A stretch of 64,000 nucleotides of DNA from Lachnospiraceae bacterium (GCA_021770345.1 JAETRD010000017.1:1-64000), one strand, 5' to 3'; positions 8,364 to 17,772 are shown, counted from the stretch's first letter. Program-made: numbers and translations. The notes: generated by a model not told the origin, from the letters alone.

Positions 8364-9125
8364 ATGAAATTTATCTCATGGAATGTAAACGGTCTGCGCG
8401 CCTGTATACAGAAAGGCTTTCTCGACTTTTTTCACGCGGCGGACGCGGATTTTTTCTGTCTGCAGGAGACGAAGCTCTCGGAAGGGCAGCTTGCCCTCGA
8501 CCTGCCAGGCTATCACCAGTATTGGAATTATGCACAGAAAAAGGGGTACTCCGGCACCGCCGTCTTTGCGAAAAAGGAGCCGCTTTCCGTGCATTTCGGC
8601 ATTGACATCCCGGAGCACGACACCGAGGGAAGGGTCATCTCTCTCGAGTACGAAACCTTCTGGCTGGTGACCTGCTACACGCCAAATTCCAAACGCGAGC
8701 TCGCAAGGCTTTCCTACCGCATGGAATGGGAGGACGCCATCCGCGGCTACCTCATGAAACTCGACGAAAAGAAACCCGTGATTTTTTGCGGCGATTTAAA
8801 CGTAGCGCACGAGGAAATCGACCTGAAAAATCCGAAGACCAACCGCAAAAACGCAGGATTTACCGACGAGGAGCGCGAAAAGATGACCGCCCTGCTCTCC
8901 GCAGGATTTACCGACACCTTCCGCTATTTTTATCCGGATGCGACAGGCGTTTACTCCTGGTGGTCCTATCAGTTTAAAGCCCGGGAAAAGAACGCCGGAT
9001 GGCGCATCGATTATTTTATCACCTCAAAACGGCTCGATCAAACACTGTCCGGCGCAAAGATTCACACGGATATCTACGGCTCGGATCACTGTCCGGTAGA
9101 GCTCTCCGCGGATGTAACGGCCTGA
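8364..9125 (+). CDS. xth: exodeoxyribonuclease III (AP endonuclease)
   Basis: A 253-residue Mg-dependent nuclease that removes 3' blocks and cuts at abasic sites in base-excision repair. The order of motifs is that of the Xth/ExoA family: MKFISWNVNGLRA, FFCLQETKL (catalytic Glu), WLVTCYTPNS, FCGDLNVAHEEIDL (Asp and Asn), and the C-terminal RIDYFITS and GSDHCPVEL with the catalytic Asp-His. AAAGGAGTTACCCAT decides the start at 8364 rather than an in-frame ATG at 8337. The last 40 bp overlap the end of the convergent AraC gene. Confidence 0.96.
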   Translation: MKFISWNVNGLRACIQKGFLDFFHAADADFFCLQETKLSEGQLALDLPGYHQYWNYAQKKGYSGTAVFAKKEPLSVHFGIDIPEHDTEGRVISLEYETFWLVTCYTPNSKRELARLSYRMEWEDAIRGYLMKLDEKKPVIFCGDLNVAHEEIDLKNPKTNRKNAGFTDEEREKMTALLSAGFTDTFRYFYPDATGVYSWWSYQFKAREKNAGWRIDYFITSKRLDQTLSGAKIHTDIYGSDHCPVELSADVTA

Positions 9126-9964
9126 CCGGAAGCTGCAGGCACATCCACCTGCAGGCTTCTGTAATACTGCATCGGCGTCATCCCATACTCTTTTTTAAAC
9201 GCGCGGAAAAAATGGTTGTAGCCGCCAAAGCCCCCAAGCCGGTACACCTCGCTTGCGGGCTTTCCCTGCTCGATAAATTTGCGGCACAGATCCAGCCGCG
9301 CCTTCACGATATAGGCGTGGGGCGTCTGCCCGGTCAGACGCTTAAATTCCCGGCAGATATGATACCTGCTGACAAAAAACTCCCGCTCGAGATCGTCAAG
9401 CGTCAGATCTTCCGTCAGATGTTCCCTGATGTACACAAAAATGTCATCCATCATGACATGGCGGCTGTGCTGCCTTTTATGCACACGATCCGCCTCCACA
9501 CACGCGCGGAGTGTCAGAATCAAAAGCATTGACAGCAGGTTTCTCTCGTACAGCGCCTCCCCGTAACACGGCTCCTGCTCCCCCGCTTCGCTCAGCTCCA
9601 GCACAAGATTCTTAATCAGCATCGAATCCCGGCTGCCGGCATGTACGGCCGTCACCTGATACGGAACAAACGCAAACCCTTCGTCCAGCCTTACCCCTTC
9701 CCCCGAGAGTTCCCGCAGACAATCCGGCAGCACACGCAGCTCGAGAATCCGGTGTCCGTGCTTCCCGCTGCCCGCATGCAGCGTCACCTGTTCCCCCGGT
9801 TTCAGCACAAGCATATCCTCGGTTCCCAAAAGCCGCATCTGCTCTCCGACCGTAAAATAGCCTGTTCCGCGGGCGATATACAGGATCATATAATATTTTC
9901 CTGCACGAAACTGCCGTTGTTTGGCCTCCGCAAACTCGTACTTTTGCGCCGTATAATCTCTCAC
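9086..9964 (-). CDS. AraC-family transcriptional regulator
   Basis: A regulator with an N-terminal cupin-like sensing half (ILYIARGTGYFTVGEQ, MLVLKPGEQVTLHAG) and a C-terminal pair of helix-turn-helices (LTLDDLEREFFVSRYHICREFKRLTGQTPHAYIVKARL shortened here to its ends, then EVYRLGGFGGYNHFFRAFKKEYG). The start is probably the GTG at 9964, which has TGGAGG six bases upstream; an ATG 18 bp further up lacks a site. It is divergent from the flavin oxidoreductase at 10159, whose promoter has a -10 but no -35, the pattern expected of an AraC-activated gene. The C-terminus overlaps the convergent xth gene by 40 bp. Confidence 0.88.
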   Translation of the reverse strand: MRDYTAQKYEFAEAKQRQFRAGKYYMILYIARGTGYFTVGEQMRLLGTEDMLVLKPGEQVTLHAGSGKHGHRILELRVLPDCLRELSGEGVRLDEGFAFVPYQVTAVHAGSRDSMLIKNLVLELSEAGEQEPCYGEALYERNLLSMLLILTLRACVEADRVHKRQHSRHVMMDDIFVYIREHLTEDLTLDDLEREFFVSRYHICREFKRLTGQTPHAYIVKARLDLCRKFIEQGKPASEVYRLGGFGGYNHFFRAFKKEYGMTPMQYYRSLQVDVPAASGQAVTSAESSTGQ

Positions 9965-10105
9965 TCTTTGCCTCCATACCATAGATTGGATATTTTCACG
10001 ATAATTTTCCGTTTTTAAAATATCACATCTGTCACTTTATTACAATATATCAATTTTTACTAGTTTTACTGCAATAAATGGATATATTTTTCTTTTTCCC
10101 GCTCC

Positions 10106-10111
10106 TATAAT
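10106..10111 (+). promoter_or_regulatory. -10 element of the flavin oxidoreductase gene
   Basis: A consensus TATAAT lies 48 bp before the start codon at 10159, with no recognisable -35 at the right distance (TATATT at 10083-10088). This suggests dependence on an activator, plausibly the divergent AraC protein. Confidence 0.45.
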
Positions 10112-10158
10112 GAAACTAACATCACAAACAAAACATATGAGCACAGGGAGGTAAATCT

Positions 10159-12096
10159 ATGAAGCTTTTAGAACCCGTCAAAGTAGGAAAAACCACTTTT
10201 AAAAACCGCATTATGTTCCCGCCGCTGACCACCGGCTACGAGGAGCGCGACGGCTCCATCGGAGAGCAGAGCTTTCAGTTCTACAAACGGCTTGCCGAAG
10301 GCGGATGCGGCTACATTGTCATCGGAGACGTCGCTCCGGCTGCTACCTTCAGCCCGACACCGAAACTTTACAAAGAAGATCAGATCGCTCCTTTTGCCAG
10401 ACTTGCGGACGCCTGCCACGAATACGGCTGCAAACTCGGTATCCAGCTCTTTCACCCCGAATACAACGTGGACGCTTTAAACGCGCTGTTTGCCCAGGGG
10501 AAGATGGACGAGGCGCGCGCACAGCTGCGCCATGACATGCAGCATTTTATCAGCGAGGTGACGGAAGAGCAGCTGCTTACCCTGTTAGACCGTATGGAAG
10601 CCTGCGCCGTTCTCGCGGCCAAAGCCGGTGTGGACTGCATCGAAATCCACGGCGACCGCCTCGTGGGTTCCCTCTGTTCAAAAATTCTGAATCACCGGAC
10701 CGACAGCTACGGCGGAAGCTTTGAAAACCGCACGCGGTTTGCGCTTGCGCTCGTCGCTCGCTTAAAGGCTGCCGTTCCCGATATGGTCATCGACTATAAG
10801 CTTCCCATCGTCACACCGCTCGCAGACGGCGGCCTGCGCGGCAAGGGCGGCCTTGAACTCGATGAAGCAAAAGAATTCGCCGTTCTTCTCGAAAAGGCCG
10901 GCGTGGACACGCTGCACGTTGCGCAGGCGAACCACACCGGGAATATGGCCGACACCATCCCCCCGATGGGAACACAGCCCTACGGCTTTACCGTGTACTG
11001 TGCCGAGGAGATCAAAAAACTTGTCTCCGTTCCGGTTTCCTGTGTCGGCAGAATCGTCACCCCGGAAGCAGCCGAAGCGATCGTGGCCTCCGGCAAGGCG
11101 GACATTGTCGGCCTCGGGCGCTCCCTCCTGACAGACCCCGACTTTGCGAAAAAATGCGAAGAGGGAAACGCTGCCTGTGTCCGCAAATGTATCATGTGCA
11201 ACAAAGGCTGCACCGATAATATCCAGAATCGCGCATTCCTAAGCTGCGTCTTAAACGCAGAAAACGGATATGAGGGCAAACGCGTCATCACCCCCGCCGC
11301 ACAGAAGAAACAGATCGCTGTGATCGGCGCGGGTATCGCAGGGCTCGAAGCCGCAAGAGTAGCCGCCGAAAAAGGTCACACGGTCACCGTGTTTGAGCAG
11401 TCACTGCAGGCGGGCGGACAGCTTCTGATCGCAAGTGTTCCGCCACGCAAAGAAGAGATGATGCGCGCGCTCAATTACTATCAGGCCGTGCTCGCTGCGC
11501 TCCCCGTCACGTTCCGTTTCGGCACGACGCTCTCACCGGAGCACTACGCCGACTATGACGATATCATTGTTGCCACCGGCGCCGAAAACATGATTCCCCC
11601 GATTCCCGGACATGACCTTCCGAACGTCGTGGGTGCTTGGGATATCCTTGCCAAAAAAGCAGTCGTCTTCGGAAATGTCGTTGTCATCGGCGGCGGACTC
11701 GTAGGCGTCGAGACCGCGGAATACCTCGCGCATCTCGGCTGCAACGTCACGATTGTGGAAATGTTAGACGCCATCGCCAAAGAGGAGAGCGGCACAATCC
11801 TTCCGACACTGACAAAGGAACTTGATTCCTACGGTGTTGTGCGCCACGTCAATACAAAGCTCGATAAGATTCACTGTGATCATGTGACCGTCACCGCCTC
11901 CGAAAAGGATGCCGCGCCAAAGACCTTTGACCTTCCGGCCGATTTTGTCGTGATGGCTGTCGGTGCCAAAAAGCATCTGCCGGATATGGATGGCTGTCCC
12001 GTTCCCGTTCACTACATAGGAGACTGCGGCGGCGAGCGGCCCAGCAACATCGACCATGCCGTAAAGAGTGCCTACGACACCGCAAACGCGCTGTAA
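10159..12096 (+). CDS. FMN/FAD/4Fe-4S NADH:flavin oxidoreductase, 2,4-dienoyl-CoA reductase type
   Basis: A 645-residue enzyme of the family that includes 2,4-dienoyl-CoA reductase (FadH) and the bile-acid enzymes BaiCD/BaiH. Residues 1-~370 form the old-yellow-enzyme barrel (NRIMFPPLTTGY, RTDSYGGSFENRTRF), then an iron-sulphur cluster loop (CVRKCIMCNKGC), an FAD-binding GAGIAGLEAA and an NAD-binding GGGLVGVETAEYL. Two departures are visible: an insert of about 35 residues (ALFAQGKMDEARAQL...) and EIHGDRLVGSLC at the active-site loop where relatives have HxAHGYLLxQF. The substrate is therefore uncertain; an unsaturated acid, ketone or steroid is possible. GGGAGGT precedes the ATG. Divergent from an AraC regulator and followed by a terminator. 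Confidence 0.88.
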   Translation: MKLLEPVKVGKTTFKNRIMFPPLTTGYEERDGSIGEQSFQFYKRLAEGGCGYIVIGDVAPAATFSPTPKLYKEDQIAPFARLADACHEYGCKLGIQLFHPEYNVDALNALFAQGKMDEARAQLRHDMQHFISEVTEEQLLTLLDRMEACAVLAAKAGVDCIEIHGDRLVGSLCSKILNHRTDSYGGSFENRTRFALALVARLKAAVPDMVIDYKLPIVTPLADGGLRGKGGLELDEAKEFAVLLEKAGVDTLHVAQANHTGNMADTIPPMGTQPYGFTVYCAEEIKKLVSVPVSCVGRIVTPEAAEAIVASGKADIVGLGRSLLTDPDFAKKCEEGNAACVRKCIMCNKGCTDNIQNRAFLSCVLNAENGYEGKRVITPAAQKKQIAVIGAGIAGLEAARVAAEKGHTVTVFEQSLQAGGQLLIASVPPRKEEMMRALNYYQAVLAALPVTFRFGTTLSPEHYADYDDIIVATGAENMIPPIPGHDLPNVVGAWDILAKKAVVFGNVVVIGGGLVGVETAEYLAHLGCNVTIVEMLDAIAKEESGTILPTLTKELDSYGVVRHVNTKLDKIHCDHVTVTASEKDAAPKTFDLPADFVVMAVGAKKHLPDMDGCPVPVHYIGDCGGERPSNIDHAVKSAYDTANAL

Positions 12097-12122
12097 ACAG
12101 CCATTTTCTATATATCGCAAAA

Positions 12123-12203
12123 AAGGACGGGGCCGTCGCATTTTTCGCAAATGATTACATGTCTGTAGCATAAGTGTGAATGCGACTGCCCCTTCCTTTT
12201 TTT
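12123..12203 (+). terminator. long-stem terminator after the flavin oxidoreductase
   Basis: AAGGACGGGGCCGTCGCATT (12123-12142) pairs with 12179-12198 over 20 bp with two mismatches, around a 36-nt loop, and runs into a tract of nine bases rich in T (TTCCTTTTTTT). A classical intrinsic terminator for the gene at 10159-12096. Confidence 0.8.
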
Positions 12204-12285
12204 GACAACGGATGTATAATAGAAATCAGAAATGAGTGAACGCAAATGTTACACTCGCAGATTTGTATGTACACGGAGGCAGAAA

Positions 12286-13626
12286 ATGAAAAAAGAGATT
12301 GTAAACGAAACCTTACGGATGGCATGGCCCGCGATTCTGGAATCCTTTTTTGTCGCACTGGCCGGACTTGTGGATTCCTATATGGTAAGCTCACTCGGCA
12401 AGGAGGCAGTCGCCTCCGTCGGGCTGACGACACAGCCGAAATTTTTAGGGCTCGCCGTCTTTATCGCGATCAATGTCTCGGTTTCGGCCCTCGTCGCACG
12501 ACGCAAGGGCGAGCAGCGCAGGGAAGCCGCCAACAATCTTGCACTCTCCGCCTACGCGCTTGCCGTTGTGCTGGCAATCGTCCTGAGCGTATTCTTCGTC
12601 GCCTTTGCAAGCCCCATCATGGAATTCTGCGGGTCAACCGAAGCCACACATGCCGGGGCAGTGTCCTATTACAGGATTATTATGGGCGGAATGATCTTCA
12701 ACTGCATCTCCCTGATCGTCAACGCCTCCCAGCGCGGCGCGGGTAACACAAAAATCACGATGCGCACCAATCTGACGGCCAATCTTTTAAACGTGATTTT
12801 CAATTATCTGCTTATCAACGGACATTTCGGCTTTCCCGCGCTCGGAATTCAGGGCGCGGCGCTCGCCACGGTACTCGGGACTGTGGTTGGATGTATAATG
12901 AGTGTTTTGTCCATCCTGCCAAAAGAGAACTATATCAGCATCCCCTATATGCTGTCCGAAAAAATCCGCCCCACGACCGCAGCGCTGAAAAATCTCGTGC
13001 GGGTCGGATACAGTATCTTTTTCGAGCAGCTTCTGATGCGTATCGGCTTCATGGCCACCTCCATCATGGCAGCCGGACAGGGCACCGAATCCATGGCAGC
13101 CCATCAGGTCGCCATGAATATCATGGGACTCTCCTTCTCATTCGGGGACGGACTGCAGGCCGCTGCCGTGGCGCTCATCGGCTTTTCCCTCGGAGCAAAG
13201 GACCCCGACCGGGCAAAAGAATACGGAAAAACCTGCCGCATCATCGGCGGCTGTTTTTCCGTATGTCTTGCACTGGTCTATTTCTTCGGTGCCAAAGCCC
13301 TGTTTACCGCCTTTTTCCCCGGGGAAGATACGGTCATACAATATGGCATTCACATCATGTATATCATCATATTTACCGTACTCTTCCAGATTGCCCAGGT
13401 TATTTATATGGGATGCCTGCGCGGTGCCGGAGATACCCTCTATACCGCCTGCGCCTCCACGGTCAGCGTCACACTGGTGCGAACCTGCGCTTCCTATCTC
13501 TTCGGCTATATCCTTGGTCTGGGAATCGAAGGAATCTGGCTCGGTGTGCTCGCAGATCAGATCAGCCGTTTCCTGTTCGCTTCCATCCGATTTAAACAGG
13601 GGAAATGGATTCATATCTCCATCTGA
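12286..13626 (+). CDS. MATE-family multidrug efflux transporter
   Basis: A 446-residue membrane protein with twelve predicted helices in two MatE repeats, exporting cationic drugs or metabolites in exchange for Na+ or H+. The first repeat starts RMAWPAILESFFVALAGLVDSYMVSSLG and the second IFFEQLLMRIGFM; QRGAGNT and RGAGDTLYT mark the equivalent loops of the two halves. CACGGAGGCAGAAA fixes the start at 12286; a frame extension to 12232 is unsupported. A TATAAT at 12215-12220 may be its -10. No regulator is adjacent. It ends inside a hairpin shared with the convergent acetyltransferase gene. Confidence 0.92.
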   Translation: MKKEIVNETLRMAWPAILESFFVALAGLVDSYMVSSLGKEAVASVGLTTQPKFLGLAVFIAINVSVSALVARRKGEQRREAANNLALSAYALAVVLAIVLSVFFVAFASPIMEFCGSTEATHAGAVSYYRIIMGGMIFNCISLIVNASQRGAGNTKITMRTNLTANLLNVIFNYLLINGHFGFPALGIQGAALATVLGTVVGCIMSVLSILPKENYISIPYMLSEKIRPTTAALKNLVRVGYSIFFEQLLMRIGFMATSIMAAGQGTESMAAHQVAMNIMGLSFSFGDGLQAAAVALIGFSLGAKDPDRAKEYGKTCRIIGGCFSVCLALVYFFGAKALFTAFFPGEDTVIQYGIHIMYIIIFTVLFQIAQVIYMGCLRGAGDTLYTACASTVSVTLVRTCASYLFGYILGLGIEGIWLGVLADQISRFLFASIRFKQGKWIHISI

Positions 13627-13646
13627 ATCCGCCTTTCGGATTCAGA
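13622..13646. terminator. hairpin spanning both stop codons of convergent genes
   Basis: TCTGAATCCG (13622-13631) pairs perfectly with CGGATTCAGA (13637-13646) around a 5-nt loop. It includes the stop codon of the MATE gene on one arm and that of the acetyltransferase on the other, leaving 15 bp between genes. No T-run follows on either strand, so it may be a weak bidirectional terminator or a 3'-end stabiliser. Confidence 0.5.
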
Positions 13647-14163
13647 CTTCGGTCCGATAGACTACACGGTACAGCGTATCCCGGATTCGGTCAAACTCCG
13701 GCTCCGGGATCGGATGTCCCAGTGTCATAAGCTTCAGGGGAATGGCGGTACATCCCGGCTGCAGCGGCGGCTGCATATAATCATACCGGTTCATCACAAA
13801 ACCGTTCCTCTGATAAAAAGCAATTCTGCGTCGTTCGATCTCCCCTTCCGGAGGTTCTACCTCAAGCAGCACCGTCTTATCGCACCCGGCCAGAAACTCT
13901 TCCAACAGCTTTCCGCCAAGCCCGTCTCCTCTGGCGGCTTTTTTTACGGCAAAGTGTTCCAGAAATGTGAATGTCTCAAACTCCCACACCGCGAGAATCC
14001 CAAGCAGTTTCCCTTCCGCTCGGCAGCCGTACAGCCGATAGGCTTCCTCCTCCATGATTTCCTGCTGCCCTTCCCGCGTTCTCCGCTCTTCCGGCGGAAA
14101 ACTCTCCGCAAGAATCGTCCATGCCTCCGCAAAATCCGCTTTGCTCAACTCTGTCAGCTGCAT
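13642..14163 (-). CDS. GNAT-family N-acetyltransferase
   Basis: A 173-residue acetyl-CoA-dependent acetyltransferase. The acetyl-CoA loop is FLEHFAVKKAARGDGLGGKLLEEF, with the R-x-x-G-x-G pattern, after a strand TFTFLEH and before LLEVEPPE; the C-terminal part has FYQRNGFVMNRYDYMQPP. The start at 14163 follows GAGAGGAGAGC; a longer frame to 14217 has no site. The substrate is unknown. Downstream comes only the stop-codon hairpin; upstream is a terminator for the chemoreceptor at 14285. Confidence 0.85.
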   Translation of the reverse strand: MQLTELSKADFAEAWTILAESFPPEERRTREGQQEIMEEEAYRLYGCRAEGKLLGILAVWEFETFTFLEHFAVKKAARGDGLGGKLLEEFLAGCDKTVLLEVEPPEGEIERRRIAFYQRNGFVMNRYDYMQPPLQPGCTAIPLKLMTLGHPIPEPEFDRIRDTLYRVVYRTEV

Positions 14164-14196
14164 ACGCTCTCCTCTCTGAAACAACTGGCTAAAAGA

Positions 14197-14233
14197 GCCG
14201 GAATGCCCCTTTGACAAGGTATGACATTCCGGC
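14197..14233 (-). terminator. terminator of the 4HB chemoreceptor gene
   Basis: GCCGGAATG (14197-14205) and CATTCCGGC (14225-14233) form a perfect 9-bp stem. On the minus strand the hairpin is followed by TCTTTTAG; on the plus strand by TTTTTCTC, so it may act in both directions. It lies 50 bp beyond the stop of the chemoreceptor gene. Confidence 0.65.
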
Positions 14234-14284
14234 CTTTTTCTCTTTCATACATTCAGGTAAATCTGTAATCAATATGCGGGGAAA

Positions 14285-15985
14285 TTAATCCTCCTTTAAC
14301 ACAAACTGGCCTACCAGCTCGTCGAGCGTAGCCGCCTGTGCGGACAGCTCCTGGCTTGTCGCCGAGGACTGCTGCGCCGCCGCGGAGTTGCTCTGCACCA
14401 CCTCGGAAATCTGGCTCACGCCCTGCTCCGCCTGACGCATCGTCTCCGCCTGTGTGATGACCATAGCGCTCAGATTCCTGGAGGACTCTGCAATCTGCTT
14501 GATTCCGCCGACTACATTGTCAATCGAACTTGACGCGCGTTCCACGGCACGGCTTCCCTCCGCGATCTCCCGCATGGAGCCTTCAATGAGCTCCCGCGTG
14601 TCTACGACTGCCTTTGCACTCTGCTCTGCGAGCTGACGAATCTCCTCCGCTACCACGGAGAAGCCGCGCCCTGCATCGCCGGCTCTCGCCGCCTCAATCG
14701 AAGCATTCAGAGAAAGCAGATTCGTCTGTGACGCGATCGACTCGATCTCCGAAATAATATTTCCGATCTTGGCGGAAGACTCGCTGATCTTTTCCATCGC
14801 AGTAACCATTGTCTGCATTTCCTCGCGGGTGTGATCGGCCTCATTCGCATAACTCTCTGCCTGCCGGTAAGACTCCTCCGCGCTGCGCGCGCTTTTCTCC
14901 ATCGTCGTCGTGATATCCATAATCGTCGCCTGCAGCTCCTCAACGGCACCCGCCTGCTCCGTCGCACCCTCCGCAAGGCTCTGCGCGGACTCCGCAAGGT
15001 TGATGGATCCGCCGGAAACCTGGTTGGATGCCTCTCCGATCGAACGAATCGTATCTGTCATCTGATCTCTCAGGGCACGCATGGACTGCAGTAATTTCTC
15101 GAAATCTTTTGTATATTTCTCGTGTGCACTCGACTGCACCGCGTAATTCTTGCCTTCCATCTCGCCGAGTACTTCCTCGATGTCGGTGATGATCGCATTC
15201 AGAGTATTTGCCATATCCGTCGCATCATTTACGATCTCCGCGATCTCGTCCTTCGTGTTCATCTCCGGGAACGGCGATGTGAGATCTCCTGCGGCAAACA
15301 GTTTCAAACGCTCACCGAGCTGTTTGAGCGGCTCCGAAATCCCCACCGCAATTGTCTTACCGATGCGCATCGAGGTCATTAACGCCGCCACGATCACAAC
15401 GATAATCACAAGGATCAGCACGATGCTCAGTAAGGTAAGCGTTGTGGAAAGGCTCTGCCCCTCCGTGACTTTTACCTCCAGAAGGTCATCAAGGTTCTCA
15501 TTAATACTCTGATATACGGACGCCAGATCGGTCAGCGCCATATCCTGCGCCTGCTTACACTTCTCTCTGTCCGTTGTGGCGCCCAGCTCCATAATCCGCG
15601 TATCCAGCTCCCAGTATGTATCCAGCTCCGCCACAATCTCATCATACGTCTCGCGTCCCGCGTCCGATACGATCGTATTCTCAACTGCCGCAAAATTCTC
15701 CTTAAAAGATGCGATAGCATCCTCATGCTGCTGCACAACCGCTGCGATGGCGTCCGCGTCATCGTACCCGATCGTAGCCCGCAGGGAAGATCTGACATCC
15801 GCGAACTCATACATTGCCTTACCGATGTCTCCCTGTGCAAAACCAAAATTCTTCAATGCATAAGAATACCTGTTTGCAACCGTGATAAGCGCGAGTAATC
15901 CCACAACCGCTGCGATTGCCGTGATCAACGATACCCTGACAAAGGATTTTGTCAACTTTTTTTCAATTTTTTCGTCCTTGAACAT
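14285..15985 (-). CDS. methyl-accepting chemotaxis protein, four-helix-bundle sensor
   Basis: The ATG at 15985 follows GTAGGAGAATCGG and gives 566 residues; a frame extension to 16222 lacks a start signal. Layout: membrane helix (~17-38), an all-helical extracellular bundle of about 160 residues, a second helix (~185-208), HAMP, then the cytoplasmic signalling hairpin with [32 protein letters not shown] shortened here to its core [17 protein letters not shown]. It is unlike the Cache-type receptor at 2568 in its sensor, so the two probably see different ligands. Glutamines and glutamates in the flanking helices are candidate methylation sites. The upstream region to 16212 is its promoter area; no clear consensus was identified. 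Confidence 0.92.
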   Translation of the reverse strand: MFKDEKIEKKLTKSFVRVSLITAIAAVVGLLALITVANRYSYALKNFGFAQGDIGKAMYEFADVRSSLRATIGYDDADAIAAVVQQHEDAIASFKENFAAVENTIVSDAGRETYDEIVAELDTYWELDTRIMELGATTDREKCKQAQDMALTDLASVYQSINENLDDLLEVKVTEGQSLSTTLTLLSIVLILVIIVVIVAALMTSMRIGKTIAVGISEPLKQLGERLKLFAAGDLTSPFPEMNTKDEIAEIVNDATDMANTLNAIITDIEEVLGEMEGKNYAVQSSAHEKYTKDFEKLLQSMRALRDQMTDTIRSIGEASNQVSGGSINLAESAQSLAEGATEQAGAVEELQATIMDITTTMEKSARSAEESYRQAESYANEADHTREEMQTMVTAMEKISESSAKIGNIISEIESIASQTNLLSLNASIEAARAGDAGRGFSVVAEEIRQLAEQSAKAVVDTRELIEGSMREIAEGSRAVERASSSIDNVVGGIKQIAESSRNLSAMVITQAETMRQAEQGVSQISEVVQSNSAAAQQSSATSQELSAQAATLDELVGQFVLKED

Positions 15986-16212
15986 AACCGATTCTCCTAC
16001 TCGAATTCGTAATTTTTCAGGTACAAGGATACTCCTCTTCCCCCCTTTTGTTCTATGTTGCCTATTGCAGTTTATTTTCAATCCGATGCAACTTTTTCTC
16101 CGCATCCTTAGATACCTATGCGTATAGTTTAGTCCTTTTTGGTATAATTTACAATATCTTTTCAGGCACAGAGGCACAAAATAACGCCTGATATCCGGTA
16201 TATTGCACAAAA

Positions 16213-16232
16213 CGGGCGACAAATGTCGCCCG
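16213..16232 (-). terminator. terminator of the sigma/anti-sigma operon
   Basis: CGGGCGACA and TGTCGCCCG form a perfect 9-bp stem with an AA centre; on the minus strand it is followed by TTTTG. It lies 18 bp past the stop codon of the anti-sigma gene. Confidence 0.7.
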
Positions 16233-16250
16233 CCGTATTATCTCCATATT

Positions 16251-17204
16251 CTATTTCAGGATATCCGCAACCGTCTCCGCAGGGATTTCAAATTCGACAA
16301 CCCCCATATACATCGGCGCCACATCGCCCTCGTTAAAGCTGATAACGATATTTCCGTCCGCATTGACATAGAATGAGGTTTCGTCCGTGATCGCGGTAAA
16401 GGACCACTCCGGCACCTCCTCATAGTCGACCCAGTACATCACATTTTCGTCCGCCTCCATCTGCGCTTTCATCTGATGTTTGATTTCCTCGCTGATCGGC
16501 GTAATGTAATCGGCATTTTCCGCAAACAGATCCTTTAACTCCAGGCGCTCCCCTGTCGTAAGATCAATCGTGTAAAAATAATTCCACTGATAACCGCTGC
16601 CCGCCCCCTGATAACAGGATAGCTTCAGCGTAAAATACTGCTCTGTGGTCGCAATCACCTCATTGGAGACCACGACATCCTGATAGCCCCACTCCGCTTC
16701 CAGATTCCGTTCAAACTCGCTGACCAGATTCTGCGTGATCGCCTGAATCTCCGCATTGATCTCCGCCGTGGATTTCCGCAGGTTCTCCTGCGCCGCTTTG
16801 CATTCCGTCCCGTCGGCAGTCTGCTCAGTGTCGGTGACCGCGACATTCTCCCCCGCGATCAGTTCCGGCACACGGATATCCGCGTTATTCCGCTCGCTCC
16901 CGTACTGGTAATCGCGGAATGTGACCACCTGCACCAGTCCGCCGAGAATCGGCACATTACTCATGGCGTAAGCAATGTCCGCCGACAGATTGGGAAGTGC
17001 GACAAATATCGCGGCTGCGGCCGCAGCCGCAGCTGCAATCTGCCGTCCTCTCCGCTTTTCGGCATCATGCTTTTCCCGCTTTGCAGCCGCAATGCGCTCC
17101 CGCAGCGTTTCGACCTGTGCCTGCGTCATCTCCTCTTTTTCATATTCCGTTTTCAATCTGCTTAATTTTTCAAAATCGTTCCTGGTTTTCTGATTTTCTC
17201 CCAT
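16251..17204 (-). CDS. RsiV-like anti-sigma factor (DUF4179/DUF3298)
   Basis: Starts at 17204 after GAGGAGGGAGCC and has 317 residues. A charged cytoplasmic N-terminus (residues 1-~68) would hold the sigma factor; a run of ten alanines (~70-80) opens the single membrane helix; an extracellular DUF3298-type domain follows, with FTLKLSCYQGAGSGYQWNYFYTIDL shortened in relatives and ending GVVEFEIPAETVADIL. In Bacillus the RsiV protein of this build binds lysozyme directly and is then cleaved, freeing SigV. Here it follows the sigma gene by 22 bp, the expected order. Lysozyme sensing is inferred from family, not visible in the residues. Confidence 0.85.
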   Translation of the reverse strand: MGENQKTRNDFEKLSRLKTEYEKEEMTQAQVETLRERIAAAKREKHDAEKRRGRQIAAAAAAAAAIFVALPNLSADIAYAMSNVPILGGLVQVVTFRDYQYGSERNNADIRVPELIAGENVAVTDTEQTADGTECKAAQENLRKSTAEINAEIQAITQNLVSEFERNLEAEWGYQDVVVSNEVIATTEQYFTLKLSCYQGAGSGYQWNYFYTIDLTTGERLELKDLFAENADYITPISEEIKHQMKAQMEADENVMYWVDYEEVPEWSFTAITDETSFYVNADGNIVISFNEGDVAPMYMGVVEFEIPAETVADILK

Positions 17205-17226
17205 ACCGGCTCCCTCCTCTTTCCCG

Positions 17227-17739
17227 TTATGCGTCCCCAAGCTCCACCCGCAGCTTTTTTAAGCCGCGGTAGAGCCTGCTCTTTACCGTGCTGACATTCT
17301 CCTCCAGAATCACTGCGATTTCCTCCAGCTTTTGCTCCTCAAAAAAACGGAGTTCAATGACCGCCTTATCCTCCGGTGTCATCGCGTCAAGCGCCCTCCG
17401 CAAATCCGCGTTTTCACAGGCGTGCTCAATTCCCGCATCCCTCGCAGCGGGCTCCCATGGCCCGTCCTCCCCAAGCTCTTCAAATGTGTCCTGCACCGAA
17501 TTCCGGAGTCCGCGAAAAATTTCGTTTAACATAATCCGATACAGCCATGTCGCGGCGTACTCCTCTCTCTTTAACTCAGCACTGTGAAGAATCGCCCGAT
17601 ACGCCCCGTTCTGCACGATATCCGCAGCGTCCGCTTCATTGTGCACATAGCTCATCGCAAGACGATAATAGCGATTATAATTTTCTGTCAAAAGCTGTTC
17701 TATCTTCTGTTCCTTTCTCTGCTTTCCCGAAAAAAGCAT
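17227..17739 (-). CDS. ECF sigma factor, SigV-like
   Basis: A 170-residue extracytoplasmic-function sigma factor. Region 2 (YYRLAMSYVHNEADAADIVQNGAYRA) and region 4 (MTPEDKAVIELRFFEEQKLEEIAVILEEN, with the recognition helix VSTVKSRLYRGLKKL) are both present and there is no extra C-terminal domain. AAGGAGGTGTGAACAGG sets the start at 17739. It is cotranscribed with the RsiV-like gene. Its own promoter region contains a TGAAAC/GTCTA element of the SigV type, so it probably activates itself, and possibly cell-wall modification genes elsewhere. Confidence 0.92.
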   Translation of the reverse strand: MLFSGKQRKEQKIEQLLTENYNRYYRLAMSYVHNEADAADIVQNGAYRAILHSAELKREEYAATWLYRIMLNEIFRGLRNSVQDTFEELGEDGPWEPAARDAGIEHACENADLRRALDAMTPEDKAVIELRFFEEQKLEEIAVILEENVSTVKSRLYRGLKKLRVELGDA

Positions 17740-17772
17740 CCTGTTCACACCTCCTTTGTCTGTTCTGATGAT

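Noticed and set aside
12202-12220. TTGACA followed by TATAAT before the MATE gene
   Set aside because: The spacing is only 7 bp; TTGACA is also part of the terminator's T-tract region. Only the TATAAT may be real.
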